A stretch of 64,000 nt of DNA from JAVEWJ01 sp034004605 (GTDB lineage Bacteria > Patescibacteriota > Gracilibacteria > UBA1369 > LOWO2-01-FULL-3), in NCBI GenBank assembly GCA_034004605.1, contig JAVEWJ010000002.1, forward strand, positions 121,284 through 185,283. Reading direction: 5' to 3'. Of the stretch, positions 42,903 to 52,958 are shown piece after piece; positions within the stretch are counted from its first letter, which is position 1; the number at the start of each line of letters is the position of its first letter. Both the position numbers and the translations under genes were made by a program. A model generated the notes under the pieces. That model had not been told where the DNA came from and ran no database searches. It saw only the letters and a program-made list of their open reading frames with translations.

Positions 42903-45758
42903 ATGAAAAATGTAGAGAACAATGCCCGAAAAGGGCTTATAGTCAACAAAAGTTTTGTTGGCTTACTTATTGCACTTGTAGTGGTATCCGCAGTGGCTTA
43001 TGGAGTGCTTAAGGATCAGTTTGCTGGTAATGAATCGAGTCCTCCTTCCTTAAGCTTTGACACCGAACTTTTGCAAGGCCTCATTAAAACCGGAATTTAT
43101 CTACGTTTCGATGAAGATGATTTTCAAAGGACAATAAATTTACCAACTCCTACGATGAGAAACCGGGGTCTTGGTTATTTTTATGCCGAAAGAGACATGA
43201 CAATGCTTGAAATAGCGAATTCTATTGCGCCGGATGAAGATTTAAGGGTAATTATTGCGCATTTTGGTGAGAATTTGGATCGGAAATCAGGTGAAGATGC
43301 TAGGATGTTTTATACTTTTCCTTATGGAAGATATGGAAATTCAAAAGAAATCAATGAAGACAACGAATCGGATTATATAGTGAAGGCCTATGAAGGAATA
43401 ATAATAGCAGGTTCAAAAAATTTCGGCACTTGGAATTTAAAACAGGCTTCACAATTACCGCTTCGCACATTCAACCGAATGAACAGTCTTGATCAAGGCT
43501 GGAATTTAATTGTTTCAGATGATCTTGCGAACACATATGATAGTTGTAGAAATAGGGTTGGTTCGGTGTGGGAATTACGAAATAATTCAAGTGGAGATTT
43601 TAAAAAATTAGAAATAGAAGCTCCTGAATTTAGTGAAGATAAATATTTGGCATGGTTTTTTATGACCGGAGAAAGAGGAACTTGTGTTGATTTCAGAGCA
43701 GAATCAGCTTTCAGGTGTGTGGAAAAACAACTTAGAGACTCAAGCAGCCATATTTGTATAAATAATAACTGGGTGCCTTGTGATTCGGATAGTGACGGAT
43801 TTTCCGCTTTCTCTTCGGAATTTGTGTGCAATGGAACGGCTTGGGTGAGGACTTCGGAAACTTCGATAAGTGTAAATACAGTAGTTCCAAGCTTGGGAGC
43901 CCCCTATGAAGCCGAAAATTCGGTTGTAGTTTTTTTCAATGAGGAAAATGTAATACCTTCGGATGCTCTTGAAAGTGTGACTTTGAAAAAAGCTGAGGAC
44001 ACAAAGGGGACAGATAAAGCAATTGAAGTATCTTTTGATGAAAATGCAGGTTTTGTAAGTGTGAAATATTCACTTCTGGAGCCTTTAACTCAGTATGAAA
44101 TTGAATTTCCAGCCGGTTCTTTGAAAAGAAACGATGTGGAAAACGTTGATGATTTGTTTGCAGAATTTGTGACTTCAGGAAATGCTACTCCGCCGTATGT
44201 TGGAAAAACAAGTTGTACCGATCCAAACGGAGGAATCGATATTTTAAATGGAAATACAGTGCAAAAAGAATGTGCCACTTGTACTTGCAGATTCGGTTCC
44301 TTGGCATGTCCGAGGATTATGTGTCCCGAAAATTTAAACACTTGCAGTGTAAACGGTGAAATCAATAAAGACGGGGCGCTTTGCGTAAATGAAAAGTATT
44401 TGGAGTGTTCGAAAGCAGTCGCTGAAATGTACGAAAAAGTCGGTAGCTGGACTTTATCGGGAGGAGTTTATTCGAATATGACGGGAGCGAGGTATGTGTG
44501 TGAAAATGATAATTGGATTATTAGAACAAGGTTTTCGAACGATAAAAGTAACCTTTCCGACGAAACGCCTGAAAAAAAAGATCTTGTTTTTAATGTCTTT
44601 CAAGATCCGAGCAATTTACAAAAAGTGGTCATCACTCTAGCTCCTTTGGAAACAGGAAAAAACTATGATTTTGATTCTGCAAAATTATCACAAATCAGCT
44701 TCGGTCATTTGGAAAACGGGGCTTTTGTTTCCGATTTAGCCACAACAGATTGCGAAGGCAATGCTATTACAAACATACAATTTTTGCCACAAACAAGTGG
44801 AACAACTGTTCCTATTAATTGGCTTTTATTATATGCAAATACAAAACATGGCAATGAATATAGAATCACTTTGCCGGAAGGATTATTCAAGACGGAAGGA
44901 GTAATATTTAATGAACTTTCAACGACATACGTTGCGGATTATTTAGGATTTCTAGAAGAATACCCTTCATGTAAACTGGAAGTATCTGGAACCGATTATT
45001 ATAATTTTACTTGTTTGAAAAGTGTGGCGAATTATTCGCTTTTAAACGACAAACAAAAAGAGTTGGTTGATATTTTATATAAAGAATATAAGTCTCCAAT
45101 CACAAATGCCGTGGTAACAAGATCTGTACTCGACTCAATTTCTTGCAGGGGTGACTTGACTTCACCAATTTGTAATGTTTGCCCTGTCAGCTTATTGGAA
45201 AACGAGTCAAATAATTTAAATGATGATTTTTCTTTTCGTCCTTTAAGCACTGAGTATACTCCTCTAAATACCAGTCAATTAGCTGTTATTCAAAATTTTG
45301 ATTTTCAAAATTTATATAAAGGCGCCTGCTCTGCCGCAGGTATTTCTCCTTTAAATCCTTCGGCTTATTGTGACGGAAATACTTGGATTACTTGTTCTTC
45401 AGACCAAAATGTAAACGGCCAACTTTTTAATCAGGATTCGATTTATTGTGATGGTGTAACTTGGAGTATTTGTAATTCAGAAAATCTTTTCAGCTTGATA
45501 GCCGAAGATTCATTATATTGTGATGGCTTGAGGTATCAAGAATGTCGATTAGAAGGATTATTTAATGATGATAAATCTTTTTGCAATAAAAATGGTAAGT
45601 GGGAAGTTTGTTCGGAGGATTCATTATCTACAATTAATTCGGCTCAGAATTTTCTGTGTGCATTGAACCCCACTACAAAGGAAATTTTCTGGGTTACATG
45701 TGAGGATTGTAATGTAGAAAAGCAATTATTGGACGCCGTATTGGAAAAGTTGCCTTAA
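42903..45758 (+). CDS. Surface protein 1 of the five-member array
   Basis: 951 aa. A short basic N-terminus, one membrane anchor (SFVGLLIALVVVSAVAYGVL, about 16-35), then the array's shared ectodomain at about 45-270: PPSLSF, LGYFYAERDMTMLEIANSI, FPYGRYGN, WNLIVSDD, CRNRVGSVWEL and GERGTC. After it comes an Ig-like strand-rich part (about 300-430, NTVVPSLGAPYEAENSVVVF) and Cys-rich segments with repeated WxxC / YCDGxxWxxC units near the end (AYCDGNTWITC, IYCDGVTWSIC, LYCDGLRYQEC). Exported, probably cell-attached. Unknown ligand. First gene of the array, with its own terminator. Confidence 0.8.
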   Translation: MKNVENNARKGLIVNKSFVGLLIALVVVSAVAYGVLKDQFAGNESSPPSLSFDTELLQGLIKTGIYLRFDEDDFQRTINLPTPTMRNRGLGYFYAERDMTMLEIANSIAPDEDLRVIIAHFGENLDRKSGEDARMFYTFPYGRYGNSKEINEDNESDYIVKAYEGIIIAGSKNFGTWNLKQASQLPLRTFNRMNSLDQGWNLIVSDDLANTYDSCRNRVGSVWELRNNSSGDFKKLEIEAPEFSEDKYLAWFFMTGERGTCVDFRAESAFRCVEKQLRDSSSHICINNNWVPCDSDSDGFSAFSSEFVCNGTAWVRTSETSISVNTVVPSLGAPYEAENSVVVFFNEENVIPSDALESVTLKKAEDTKGTDKAIEVSFDENAGFVSVKYSLLEPLTQYEIEFPAGSLKRNDVENVDDLFAEFVTSGNATPPYVGKTSCTDPNGGIDILNGNTVQKECATCTCRFGSLACPRIMCPENLNTCSVNGEINKDGALCVNEKYLECSKAVAEMYEKVGSWTLSGGVYSNMTGARYVCENDNWIIRTRFSNDKSNLSDETPEKKDLVFNVFQDPSNLQKVVITLAPLETGKNYDFDSAKLSQISFGHLENGAFVSDLATTDCEGNAITNIQFLPQTSGTTVPINWLLLYANTKHGNEYRITLPEGLFKTEGVIFNELSTTYVADYLGFLEEYPSCKLEVSGTDYYNFTCLKSVANYSLLNDKQKELVDILYKEYKSPITNAVVTRSVLDSISCRGDLTSPICNVCPVSLLENESNNLNDDFSFRPLSTEYTPLNTSQLAVIQNFDFQNLYKGACSAAGISPLNPSAYCDGNTWITCSSDQNVNGQLFNQDSIYCDGVTWSICNSENLFSLIAEDSLYCDGLRYQECRLEGLFNDDKSFCNKNGKWEVCSEDSLSTINSAQNFLCALNPTTKEIFWVTCEDCNVEKQLLDAVLEKLP

Positions 45759-45778
45759 TCTTAATATTAAATATAGCA

Positions 45779-45809
45779 AAAAAAGGTCGGAGGTTTCCGG
45801 CCTTTTTTT
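45779..45809 (+). terminator. Terminator of surface protein 1
   Basis: AAAAAGG-t-CGGA, loop GGTT, TCCG-g-CCTTTTTTT: strong stem with a T-run 20 nt after the stop. Confidence 0.85.
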
Positions 45810-45855
45810 GCTTTTAAGTTTTGGGTTTATTCAATAAAATCGTTTATCGCCCCAA

Positions 45856-45978
45856 ATGAGAAATAATACAAAAAGTGAAATTGAACAGAATATTATTTTC
45901 GATGCCGATAGAGGTAATAATGGAAAAGGAATTTTGGTCGAGGACCTTATTAAATTTATCAAATCTTTGGAAGATTGA
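45856..45978 (+). CDS. 40-aa ORF, possible fragment of the 31-kb/57.5-kb paralogue family
   Basis: Short ORF MRNNTKSEIEQNIIFDADRG... ending in TGA, in the 319-bp gap between surface genes 1 and 2. Its SEIEQNI...ILVEDLIKFIKS pattern weakly echoes the EI...DIGDLIMLFKDSK block of the protein at 57521. It may be a remnant of a deleted copy, a real small protein, or chance. The rest of this gap holds the terminator at 45779 and the promoter at 46024. Confidence 0.25.
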   Translation: MRNNTKSEIEQNIIFDADRGNNGKGILVEDLIKFIKSLED

Positions 45979-46023
45979 TTTTCAAGAATAATTTTTCATA
46001 CGAATAATTGATGTATTTTCGTG

Positions 46024-46052
46024 TTTTACTTGTACCGATTTTGTGGTATAAT
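46024..46052 (+). promoter_or_regulatory. Promoter of surface protein 2
   Basis: Strong extended -10 TGG-TATAAT (46047-46052), in the same TTTTGTGGTATAATT context as at 15165; the -35 is weak (TTTTAC, 46024-46029). Confidence 0.5.
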
Positions 46053-46077
46053 TCGTAGATAAAATTAAAACAAAAAT

Positions 46078-49000
46078 ATGAAAAATCATTTCAAACTAAA
46101 AACTTACGGTGTCGGTGCGATAATTATTCTCGGCCTTGTCACTGTTCTTTCAACCGTATTTTTTACGGAAGATACGCCGCCTACTCTCGAACTCGACGGA
46201 ACAAAAGCCTTTATCGGAACCGGGACTTATCTCACCTTCAAAAACTCGGATTTTGATAGATTTGAAGGCATTACAACTACTTATACAAGTCCAGCCGGAG
46301 TTCACGCTTTTTATTCAGATGAAGATTTGACGGTGGAAGAAATTATGGAAAGGATCAAGCCCGATAGGAATCTTAAAATAATGTTTGCAAGATATGAGCC
46401 TGAAATTAAAAAATTTCAGGTTTATCCCAAAGGAGATTATATCAAGACAGATATTTTGAGTGATGATGAGATATCGGAAATCACGGTAAAAGCCAATCAT
46501 GGTTTTTTTCTTATAGGATCCATAGAGTTTGAAGTAGTTGACTTGAAGCCGTTTACTCAAGAACCTTCAGGAAATATTTTAGGTTTTCCCGATCTAAACG
46601 ATCTACAAGAAGGATGGAACCTGATTTCCTTCCGAGATTTGAAAATGATAAAAAACTACTGTGGAAATAGAGTGTCTGCAATTTGGCTTTCGAATTTAAA
46701 CTACTTTGACAAAGCCACAGGCGATGAAATTTCAAAAACCTTAACTTCACAATTCGATAGTGACGATTTATTTACTGAAGAAGCTTTCGTGAAAGATTCA
46801 GGAAATAGTAACTTTACAAAAATTGGATGGATGGCTTGGGTAAAGCTTATCGGAGATACTGGCACTTGTTCTTCAATTATTCAGCTCCAAGAGCAAGTAT
46901 ATCCGGGGTCGATTGAAAATATTAAAGCGGAGGCTCTTTCCACGGGAGACGGTTTTCAAGTATTTTGGAAAAAACCGAACGAAAATTTCAATGATATTGT
47001 TTCTTATAGAATCGCTTACGCAAAAACATCAAAAGCTTTAGCCCGAAGTATGGACAATTATACGAACTTTTCGGACTATGTTGATGTCAACACAACTGTA
47101 TCTTCCACGTTATTTTCCACTACTCCGGAACAAGTTTACAGACATTTTGTAGTGAATCCTTTTGTAATTCGTCCGGGAGACACCATTTATCTTTCGGTTT
47201 TCGCATTAAACGAATCGGGATATTTCAGCAATTTTGCTGATGAAGTGAGAGTGGTTATGCCTCAGACCCCGGACGTGGCTTCTGGTAGCGATCAGGGTTC
47301 GAATGTGACTTCGGGTACGGATCAGGGTTCGAATGTGACTTCGGGTACGGATCAAGGTTCGAATGTGACTTCGGGTACGGATCAAGGTTCGAATGTTCGT
47401 CCAAGTGATCCGACAATGAGTAAGCCGATTTTTACTATTCCAGGACAGGTGCAAGGTCTTCGGGCAAGTGTTCAAAATACAGACGCAACCCTTTCTTGGA
47501 CAAAACTTACTGATACTGAATTCTTAAAAATCAAGGGGTATAAGATTTATTACGGAAAAGAGTCTGGAGCTTTAAATCCAAGCAAATATACTAATGAGAT
47601 CTCGGTCTCAAATGTGTCTACTTATGTAGTAAGTGGACTTGATACTTCAACTAGATATTATTTCGCTGTTGTTGGTGTGGGTGAAAATAATCGCGAAAGT
47701 GTGAGAATTTCAAATGAGGCTTCTGTGACGACCGGGCTGATAAAACCCGTTAATACTGCCGGAACAAATGTGTGTATGGAACAATATCAATTGATAAATA
47801 ACGAAAAGGATATTTGCAACTATAAATCCAATGGTTCTACCGAATTTAAGACCATTTCTTGCGATGGTACGTCGGGTTATTCATATAATGTTTATGCTTA
47901 TTCTTTTTATTGCAGTGGTGGTGATTATAAGTGGAAAGTTTGTAATGAGGAATCGAAAGGCCAACGTAGTGAATTCAATAAGAATATTTGTGATGATTAC
48001 GAGGATAGTCCATCTAAATTTGCATGGAAAGGATGCGTAGATTCAAGACAAGGTGAAAAAATCGGCAACTTCGTTTGTGATTCGGGTGTTTGGAGAGCTT
48101 GCTCTGTAAACAATGAAATTGTGGGAGAGTACGATTGTGTTAATGGAGAATGGGAGAACATTTCTGTCGGTAATGATTGCATTAAACCTAATCAAGTTTC
48201 CGGTGATTTAGTTTGTGTTGATGGAAAATGGAAGAACATTTCTTTAACGGGTACTAATTTTACCGAGGACCAAACACAAAAAGTAGCAACTAATTTGTCC
48301 AATCAACAACTACCAATCGAAGATATAAACGAGAATATTATAGGTAAACTGAGTGATGATGGCAAAAAAATATATGACGGTTCTAATGATGTAACATGTT
48401 CTTTAAATAATGAGGGAATTGAAATTTCCGACAAAGTTTGTTCTTTAATTTCGTATTCAATCTCCGACAATTATGTCATGGACTGGATTTGGGCACCTGC
48501 TAATTGTCCGAATGACACTTTATTATCGGAGGTTTCTACGACTTCCGGAAAAATATATTCAAAATATAGCGGAACTAAATGTGTCAAAGGCGATTTTGAA
48601 ACTTTTTTCCGTGCAGAATGTTCTCCCGAAGATTTGGAAGATGGAGCTTCTTTGTGTGGGGAAATTACAAGTTCGTCCAACAAGCTTTATTCAGAAATTT
48701 GTAATAATAGGGACTATTCGAGACCATCGGATATCATGAATTCCGAGGGAGGACATTTTATTTGTTGGACAAAGGATAATGAATATACCTTTTTAAACTC
48801 AATGGATCCTCAAGTGTACTTAGGTAATTATGGGGTTTTGTATAATGAGTATTATGAAGAAGATAAAGCTACTTTTAATGAAAATGTAGTATTGTATGGT
48901 GGCGGAATTAATTTTAACCAAGGAAAATACGATAAAGAATTTTTTACTTGTGGGGAAAATAATCTGGGTGAACATTTGAAGTATAGAGAGAAGAATAAAG

Positions 49001-49461
49001 ATAATTGGACGTATTATACTTGTATAAAAAAAGACAATAAATATAAATGGAATCCGGCAGATGATACGACTAGTCATTATGATTATTCAATGGCGGGTGT
49101 AATGATAAATTATGCCTTTAGAGAGTATCGAGATAGTACAAACACTAGACAGGATATCGTTGATAATAAAGATATTGATCGAGACTATTTTACTGTTAAT
49201 GGGGCAAATTATGATAGATACAAGGAACTTTGGGATTCTCTATTTTTCTGTGCCGGCGATGGTAACGGTACTTGGAATTCAAATTATCAATGTACTTCGT
49301 TTAAACCGACTTATGTTTGTAATTCAGATAATGTAGGTGAAAAAATAAATTATTTCACCTATGAAAGAACGGATTATGTCTTAGCGACTAATTTTGATGA
49401 AAAGAAAACAAACACTTATAAATGTTCACAGGATGGCTCAAATTTTAAATGGAAGAAATAG
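46078..49461 (+). CDS. Surface protein 2 of the array (FN3 domains, Cys-rich C-terminus)
   Basis: 1127 aa. Membrane anchor at about 8-28 (VGAIIILGLVTVLSTVFF), shared ectodomain at about 32-275 (TPPTLEL, HAFYSDEDLTVEEIMERIKP, YPKGDY, GFFLIGS, WNLISFRD, CGNRVSAIWL, GDTGTC), then two fibronectin-type-III-like domains (about 280-400 and 460-555: PGQVQGLRASVQNTDATLSW, YYFAVVGVGENNRES) separated by four 10-residue repeats SG(S/T)DQGSNVT. The remaining ~570 residues have many Cys and Trp in short W-x2-C units (YKWKVCNEE, FAWKGCVD, WRACSVN). Adhesin-like layout; ligand unknown. Confidence 0.8.
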   Translation: MKNHFKLKTYGVGAIIILGLVTVLSTVFFTEDTPPTLELDGTKAFIGTGTYLTFKNSDFDRFEGITTTYTSPAGVHAFYSDEDLTVEEIMERIKPDRNLKIMFARYEPEIKKFQVYPKGDYIKTDILSDDEISEITVKANHGFFLIGSIEFEVVDLKPFTQEPSGNILGFPDLNDLQEGWNLISFRDLKMIKNYCGNRVSAIWLSNLNYFDKATGDEISKTLTSQFDSDDLFTEEAFVKDSGNSNFTKIGWMAWVKLIGDTGTCSSIIQLQEQVYPGSIENIKAEALSTGDGFQVFWKKPNENFNDIVSYRIAYAKTSKALARSMDNYTNFSDYVDVNTTVSSTLFSTTPEQVYRHFVVNPFVIRPGDTIYLSVFALNESGYFSNFADEVRVVMPQTPDVASGSDQGSNVTSGTDQGSNVTSGTDQGSNVTSGTDQGSNVRPSDPTMSKPIFTIPGQVQGLRASVQNTDATLSWTKLTDTEFLKIKGYKIYYGKESGALNPSKYTNEISVSNVSTYVVSGLDTSTRYYFAVVGVGENNRESVRISNEASVTTGLIKPVNTAGTNVCMEQYQLINNEKDICNYKSNGSTEFKTISCDGTSGYSYNVYAYSFYCSGGDYKWKVCNEESKGQRSEFNKNICDDYEDSPSKFAWKGCVDSRQGEKIGNFVCDSGVWRACSVNNEIVGEYDCVNGEWENISVGNDCIKPNQVSGDLVCVDGKWKNISLTGTNFTEDQTQKVATNLSNQQLPIEDINENIIGKLSDDGKKIYDGSNDVTCSLNNEGIEISDKVCSLISYSISDNYVMDWIWAPANCPNDTLLSEVSTTSGKIYSKYSGTKCVKGDFETFFRAECSPEDLEDGASLCGEITSSSNKLYSEICNNRDYSRPSDIMNSEGGHFICWTKDNEYTFLNSMDPQVYLGNYGVLYNEYYEEDKATFNENVVLYGGGINFNQGKYDKEFFTCGENNLGEHLKYREKNKDNWTYYTCIKKDNKYKWNPADDTTSHYDYSMAGVMINYAFREYRDSTNTRQDIVDNKDIDRDYFTVNGANYDRYKELWDSLFFCAGDGNGTWNSNYQCTSFKPTYVCNSDNVGEKINYFTYERTDYVLATNFDEKKTNTYKCSQDGSNFKWKK
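47281..47400 (+). repeat. Four 30-bp tandem repeats in surface protein 2
   Basis: Four in-frame 30-bp units starting at 47281, 47311, 47341 and 47371, encoding SG(S/T)DQGSNV(T/R). They form a flexible linker between FN3 domains. Units 2-4 are nearly identical, which points to recent amplification. Confidence 0.9.
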
Positions 49462-49596
49462 TAGAGATTAAGTCTATCTTTTCGCATATTGTGTCTTAAT
49501 TTTAAGAAGATATTAAAAGGATTTTAACCTGATTTTAGTAATTTAGACTTTTTTGATTTTTTACTGACTATTCTTTTGAAAGTCACGTCTCTTGAC

Positions 49597-49625
49597 TTGA
49601 AGTTGGGTTTGTTTTTTGGTATAAT
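49597..49625 (+). promoter_or_regulatory. Promoter of surface protein 3
   Basis: -35 TTGAAG (49597-49602), 17-nt spacer, -10 TATAAT (49620-49625) with TGG extension; the ATG at 49671 follows an A-rich leader. The 49462-49596 gap holds nothing else recognised. Confidence 0.6.
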
Positions 49626-49670
49626 ATATTGATAAATTTACATATTCTATCAAAAATAAATACAAAAAAT

Positions 49671-52600
49671 ATGGAAACAAACAACAATGAATGGCTTAAG
49701 GAAGCGAGTCCAGTTCATAAGAAATCAAAAGGAATGTATATTCTTTCCCTTGCGATTTTACTACTCGGTCTTGCGGGAACGGGAATATATTTCTTCGCAC
49801 TCGATAAAAATGAAGAAATAGATACTCCCCCATCGCTTGAATTTGAAGGTGGACAAGGATTTATATTTTCAGGAAATTATTTGGAATTTAAATCTTCCGA
49901 TATGGCCGAGGCTTCCGATAAGACTTTCGGAACCACTGTAGCCGGCGGAGTACAAGCACTTTATTCAAATACAAACACAACTCTTAAGTCCGTATTAGAC
50001 GCTATTAAACCCGATTTGAGTCTTAAGATTATGTTTGCATATTACAACGAGGATACAAAAAAGTTCGATGTGTTTCCAAAAGGACCTTATAGTAATTCAA
50101 ATTTGATAGACGGTGACAAACTTGAACAATACGAGATTCCTGCAAATAGGGGTTTTTTCCTAATAGCTTCGAAGACTTTTGAAGTATCTTCTGCTATTAA
50201 GCTATATACAACTAGTCCGACATATTTGAGTAATGCTGCCGGAGCTAAAACATATTTGAAGAACTTAATGAATTCTTATCCAAGCGTTGGAACAAAAACC
50301 AATGACAAGGGAGAAACTGTCCCCGATTATGATTGGAGGCTTATGGCGGGCTCCCCTGAGAATATTATTGAAGCTTGCGGAAGCAGAGTTAAGTCAATTT
50401 TTAGAAGTGTTGTCCCCGATGCGAATGGAATAAAATTTGCTAAATTTCCTGCTGATAGTAATGAAGGTTTTGCACTTTGGGTTCAGTTTCAAGGTGATAG
50501 CGGAAGTTGCGCGAGCAATAATGTTGATGATAATGGCACAACGATTTGTGTCCCCGGTACTTTAACTGAAAATGATTCTGTATTGTGCGGGATGTCTAAA
50601 TTTACATTAATTTGTGACCCTAAAAACAATGAAAGGATCGTTTCCATACCAGAAAATAAATTCATGATATGTATCGATAACAAATGGACTCTTTATGATT
50701 GTATTGAAGGGGAATTAAAAAATGGAAACAGCGTAATTTGTAGTAATTCAAAACCTCGATATTGCAACAATCAATATGAGGGAAGCAAGGTGTCAATTGG
50801 TTCAAATATCTTTGTTTGTAATGAAGATAAGTGGGTAAAAGAAGAACCTGTACTTGACCTTTCAAGTCAAATTGATGAGATAGATTCGATAATTACATTT
50901 ACAGATAAACTGATTTCAGACCTTAATGCATTATCTTTAGAAGTCGATGAAAAATATAAAAGTTTAAAAACTGATTATTCTTCTTATTTAAGTATTGTGC
51001 CTGAGATTAAGCATGAATTAAAGAAGCATTTACTGGTATCAGTGATAGACAACCCCACTCTCAATGACATAACCTCTCCTATAAATACAAATCTGCAAAA
51101 TTCACCAATTAATCAAGTTTTATCAAACCCGAACTTACAGCAATTAGATTTAACAGTTAATCAATTAATAAAAAATTTATTTAATTCTGAAATTAAAAGA
51201 AAATATTTCACATTAGGCCTAATAAAGGCTAGGTTTGACAAATATTTTGATGACTCGAAGCTTGAGTCCTCAAAAATCAAGCAATATAAAGTTGACTTAT
51301 TAAGTTCGACTTCTTTGGAGATTGCATCTGAAAATTTAAAAAATGCGCGATTTTCCGGAAAAAGAGCCTTGGCAAATTTCAACTCTGCCGGTGAAATGGT
51401 TGAATCCTTTAATAGTTCGTATAACTCTCTTTTGACTCTAATAGAAAAAGAAGAAGAAAATAATAATACTAATAATTCTTCTCAGAGTAATACAGATAAA
51501 ATTGATGAAAAATGGCATCCGATAACTAAATGTCTATATTTATCTAATGGAGATATGGCAGATTGCGAATCATTAATTGATTCAGCCTCTGACGAGTACA
51601 ATGTGTATTCGAATATTTTTGAAAATGCACTTGATTCTTGCTCAGAAAAAGCATCGAAAGAACTTATTTATCAATGTTTTGACTTAACATTGTTAACATT
51701 AAAATGCAATACTGGAAAAGCTACAAATGCACCAATATCTGCTGAAAAAAATTCGCTTTGTATTAAATGGGATGATATTTTGCTACAATGGAAATATTGT
51801 TCGGAAACTTCTAACAAAACAAAAATCTTCGGCGATTTTTATTGTAATGGTTCTATATGGCAAGATGTGTCAGATGATGAGTTTTTAATCGAAGAAGCTT
51901 GTGAAGCTCAATCGTTACAAGGTGCTATTAATTGTTTTGAAAGCTTTGACAGTTGTCATCTTATTAATGATGACTATGATCGTTGGGATTGTTTCGGAGA
52001 TTGTGATCAAATCGATGATGATGAAGATAAAAATGCTTGTTTTTATTACGCTGGTGATTGTGATCAAATCGATGATGGGGATGCTTTATACTTCGAGTGT
52101 CACCAAGAACAAAGTACTTGCGACGAAATTGATGAAGATGAAACAAGATGGGAGTGCTTCGAAAGCTGTTCTGATATCGATGACATTTATGATCTGATAG
52201 CTTGTCACCAAGAACAAAGTACTTGCGACGAAATTGATGAAGATGAAACAAGATGGGAGTGCTTCGATGGATGTGAGAATATTGAGGACGAAGTCGATCA
52301 AGATAATTGCAATTTAACTATCAACAATGGGGATTGTGAGCTTTTGAATGATGAAAATGAAAAGGATATGTGTTTTTGGGCAAATGGAGATTGTGAAAAC
52401 ATTTCGGATCCTGAGGAAAAGGAAAATTGTTTTTATGATGAAGGAAATTGTGGATATATTACAGATCCTTCCAAGCAATATGAGTGTGCAGTAGAAAATG
52501 ATGATTGTGATTCAATAGATGATCAAGATGATAAGGCAGATTGTTTTCTTGAAATTGGTGATTGTAGTTCATTGGGTTTCGACGAGGATTCTCAAGATGA

Positions 52601-52856
52601 ATGTTTTTTTGAAATTGGTGATTGTGAAGATATCCTAGACCCTATCATGCAGTATGATTGTGCATTCGAAAATGGTGATTGTGATTCAATAGATGATCAA
52701 GATGATAAGGCATTTTGTTTTTTTGAAATTGGTGATTGTGCTTCATTGGCTGATTACGACGAGAATTATCAAGATGAGTGTTATTATGAATATGAAGAGT
52801 GTGACGATATTTCGGATGAAGATATGCGAAATAAATGTTATGAATCAATTTATTAA
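49671..52856 (+). CDS. Surface protein 3 of the array (Cys/Asp ladder C-terminus)
   Basis: 1061 aa from the ATG at 49671 (METNNNEWLKEAS); an in-frame start at 49629 overlaps the promoter region and is rejected. Membrane anchor about 21-43 (MYILSLAILLLGLAGTGIYF), shared ectodomain about 50-290 (TPPSLEF, QALYSNTNTTLKSVLDAIKP, FPKGPYSN, GFFLIAS, WRLMAGSP, CGSRVKSIF, GDSGSC), then Cys-rich and helical stalk regions. The last ~320 residues are a ladder of about 16 short units of the type GDC(D/E)xIDD...xxxCF, one Cys pair per unit and many Asp/Glu, possibly binding divalent cations. Very acidic C-terminus. Confidence 0.8.
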   Translation: METNNNEWLKEASPVHKKSKGMYILSLAILLLGLAGTGIYFFALDKNEEIDTPPSLEFEGGQGFIFSGNYLEFKSSDMAEASDKTFGTTVAGGVQALYSNTNTTLKSVLDAIKPDLSLKIMFAYYNEDTKKFDVFPKGPYSNSNLIDGDKLEQYEIPANRGFFLIASKTFEVSSAIKLYTTSPTYLSNAAGAKTYLKNLMNSYPSVGTKTNDKGETVPDYDWRLMAGSPENIIEACGSRVKSIFRSVVPDANGIKFAKFPADSNEGFALWVQFQGDSGSCASNNVDDNGTTICVPGTLTENDSVLCGMSKFTLICDPKNNERIVSIPENKFMICIDNKWTLYDCIEGELKNGNSVICSNSKPRYCNNQYEGSKVSIGSNIFVCNEDKWVKEEPVLDLSSQIDEIDSIITFTDKLISDLNALSLEVDEKYKSLKTDYSSYLSIVPEIKHELKKHLLVSVIDNPTLNDITSPINTNLQNSPINQVLSNPNLQQLDLTVNQLIKNLFNSEIKRKYFTLGLIKARFDKYFDDSKLESSKIKQYKVDLLSSTSLEIASENLKNARFSGKRALANFNSAGEMVESFNSSYNSLLTLIEKEEENNNTNNSSQSNTDKIDEKWHPITKCLYLSNGDMADCESLIDSASDEYNVYSNIFENALDSCSEKASKELIYQCFDLTLLTLKCNTGKATNAPISAEKNSLCIKWDDILLQWKYCSETSNKTKIFGDFYCNGSIWQDVSDDEFLIEEACEAQSLQGAINCFESFDSCHLINDDYDRWDCFGDCDQIDDDEDKNACFYYAGDCDQIDDGDALYFECHQEQSTCDEIDEDETRWECFESCSDIDDIYDLIACHQEQSTCDEIDEDETRWECFDGCENIEDEVDQDNCNLTINNGDCELLNDENEKDMCFWANGDCENISDPEEKENCFYDEGNCGYITDPSKQYECAVENDDCDSIDDQDDKADCFLEIGDCSSLGFDEDSQDECFFEIGDCEDILDPIMQYDCAFENGDCDSIDDQDDKAFCFFEIGDCASLADYDENYQDECYYEYEECDDISDEDMRNKCYESIY
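52098..52267 (+). repeat. 65-bp exact duplication inside the Cys/Asp ladder
   Basis: 52098-52162 and 52203-52267 are identical over 65 bp, 105 bp apart, in frame (35 codons). Both encode CHQEQSTCDEIDEDETRWEC. The identity at DNA level shows a recent in-gene duplication. Confidence 0.9.
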
Positions 52857-52958
52857 TGATCAATCAAATTGTTATTATTTTAAGAATAGTCACTAATGAG
52901 TGTATAATGTAGGATTGTTATTTTGATTAAAAAAAATATATAAATTAAAAACAAAAAT

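Noticed and set aside
47281..47400. CRISPR-like array
   Set aside because: The 30-bp repeats are directly adjacent without spacers and keep the reading frame; they are a protein linker.
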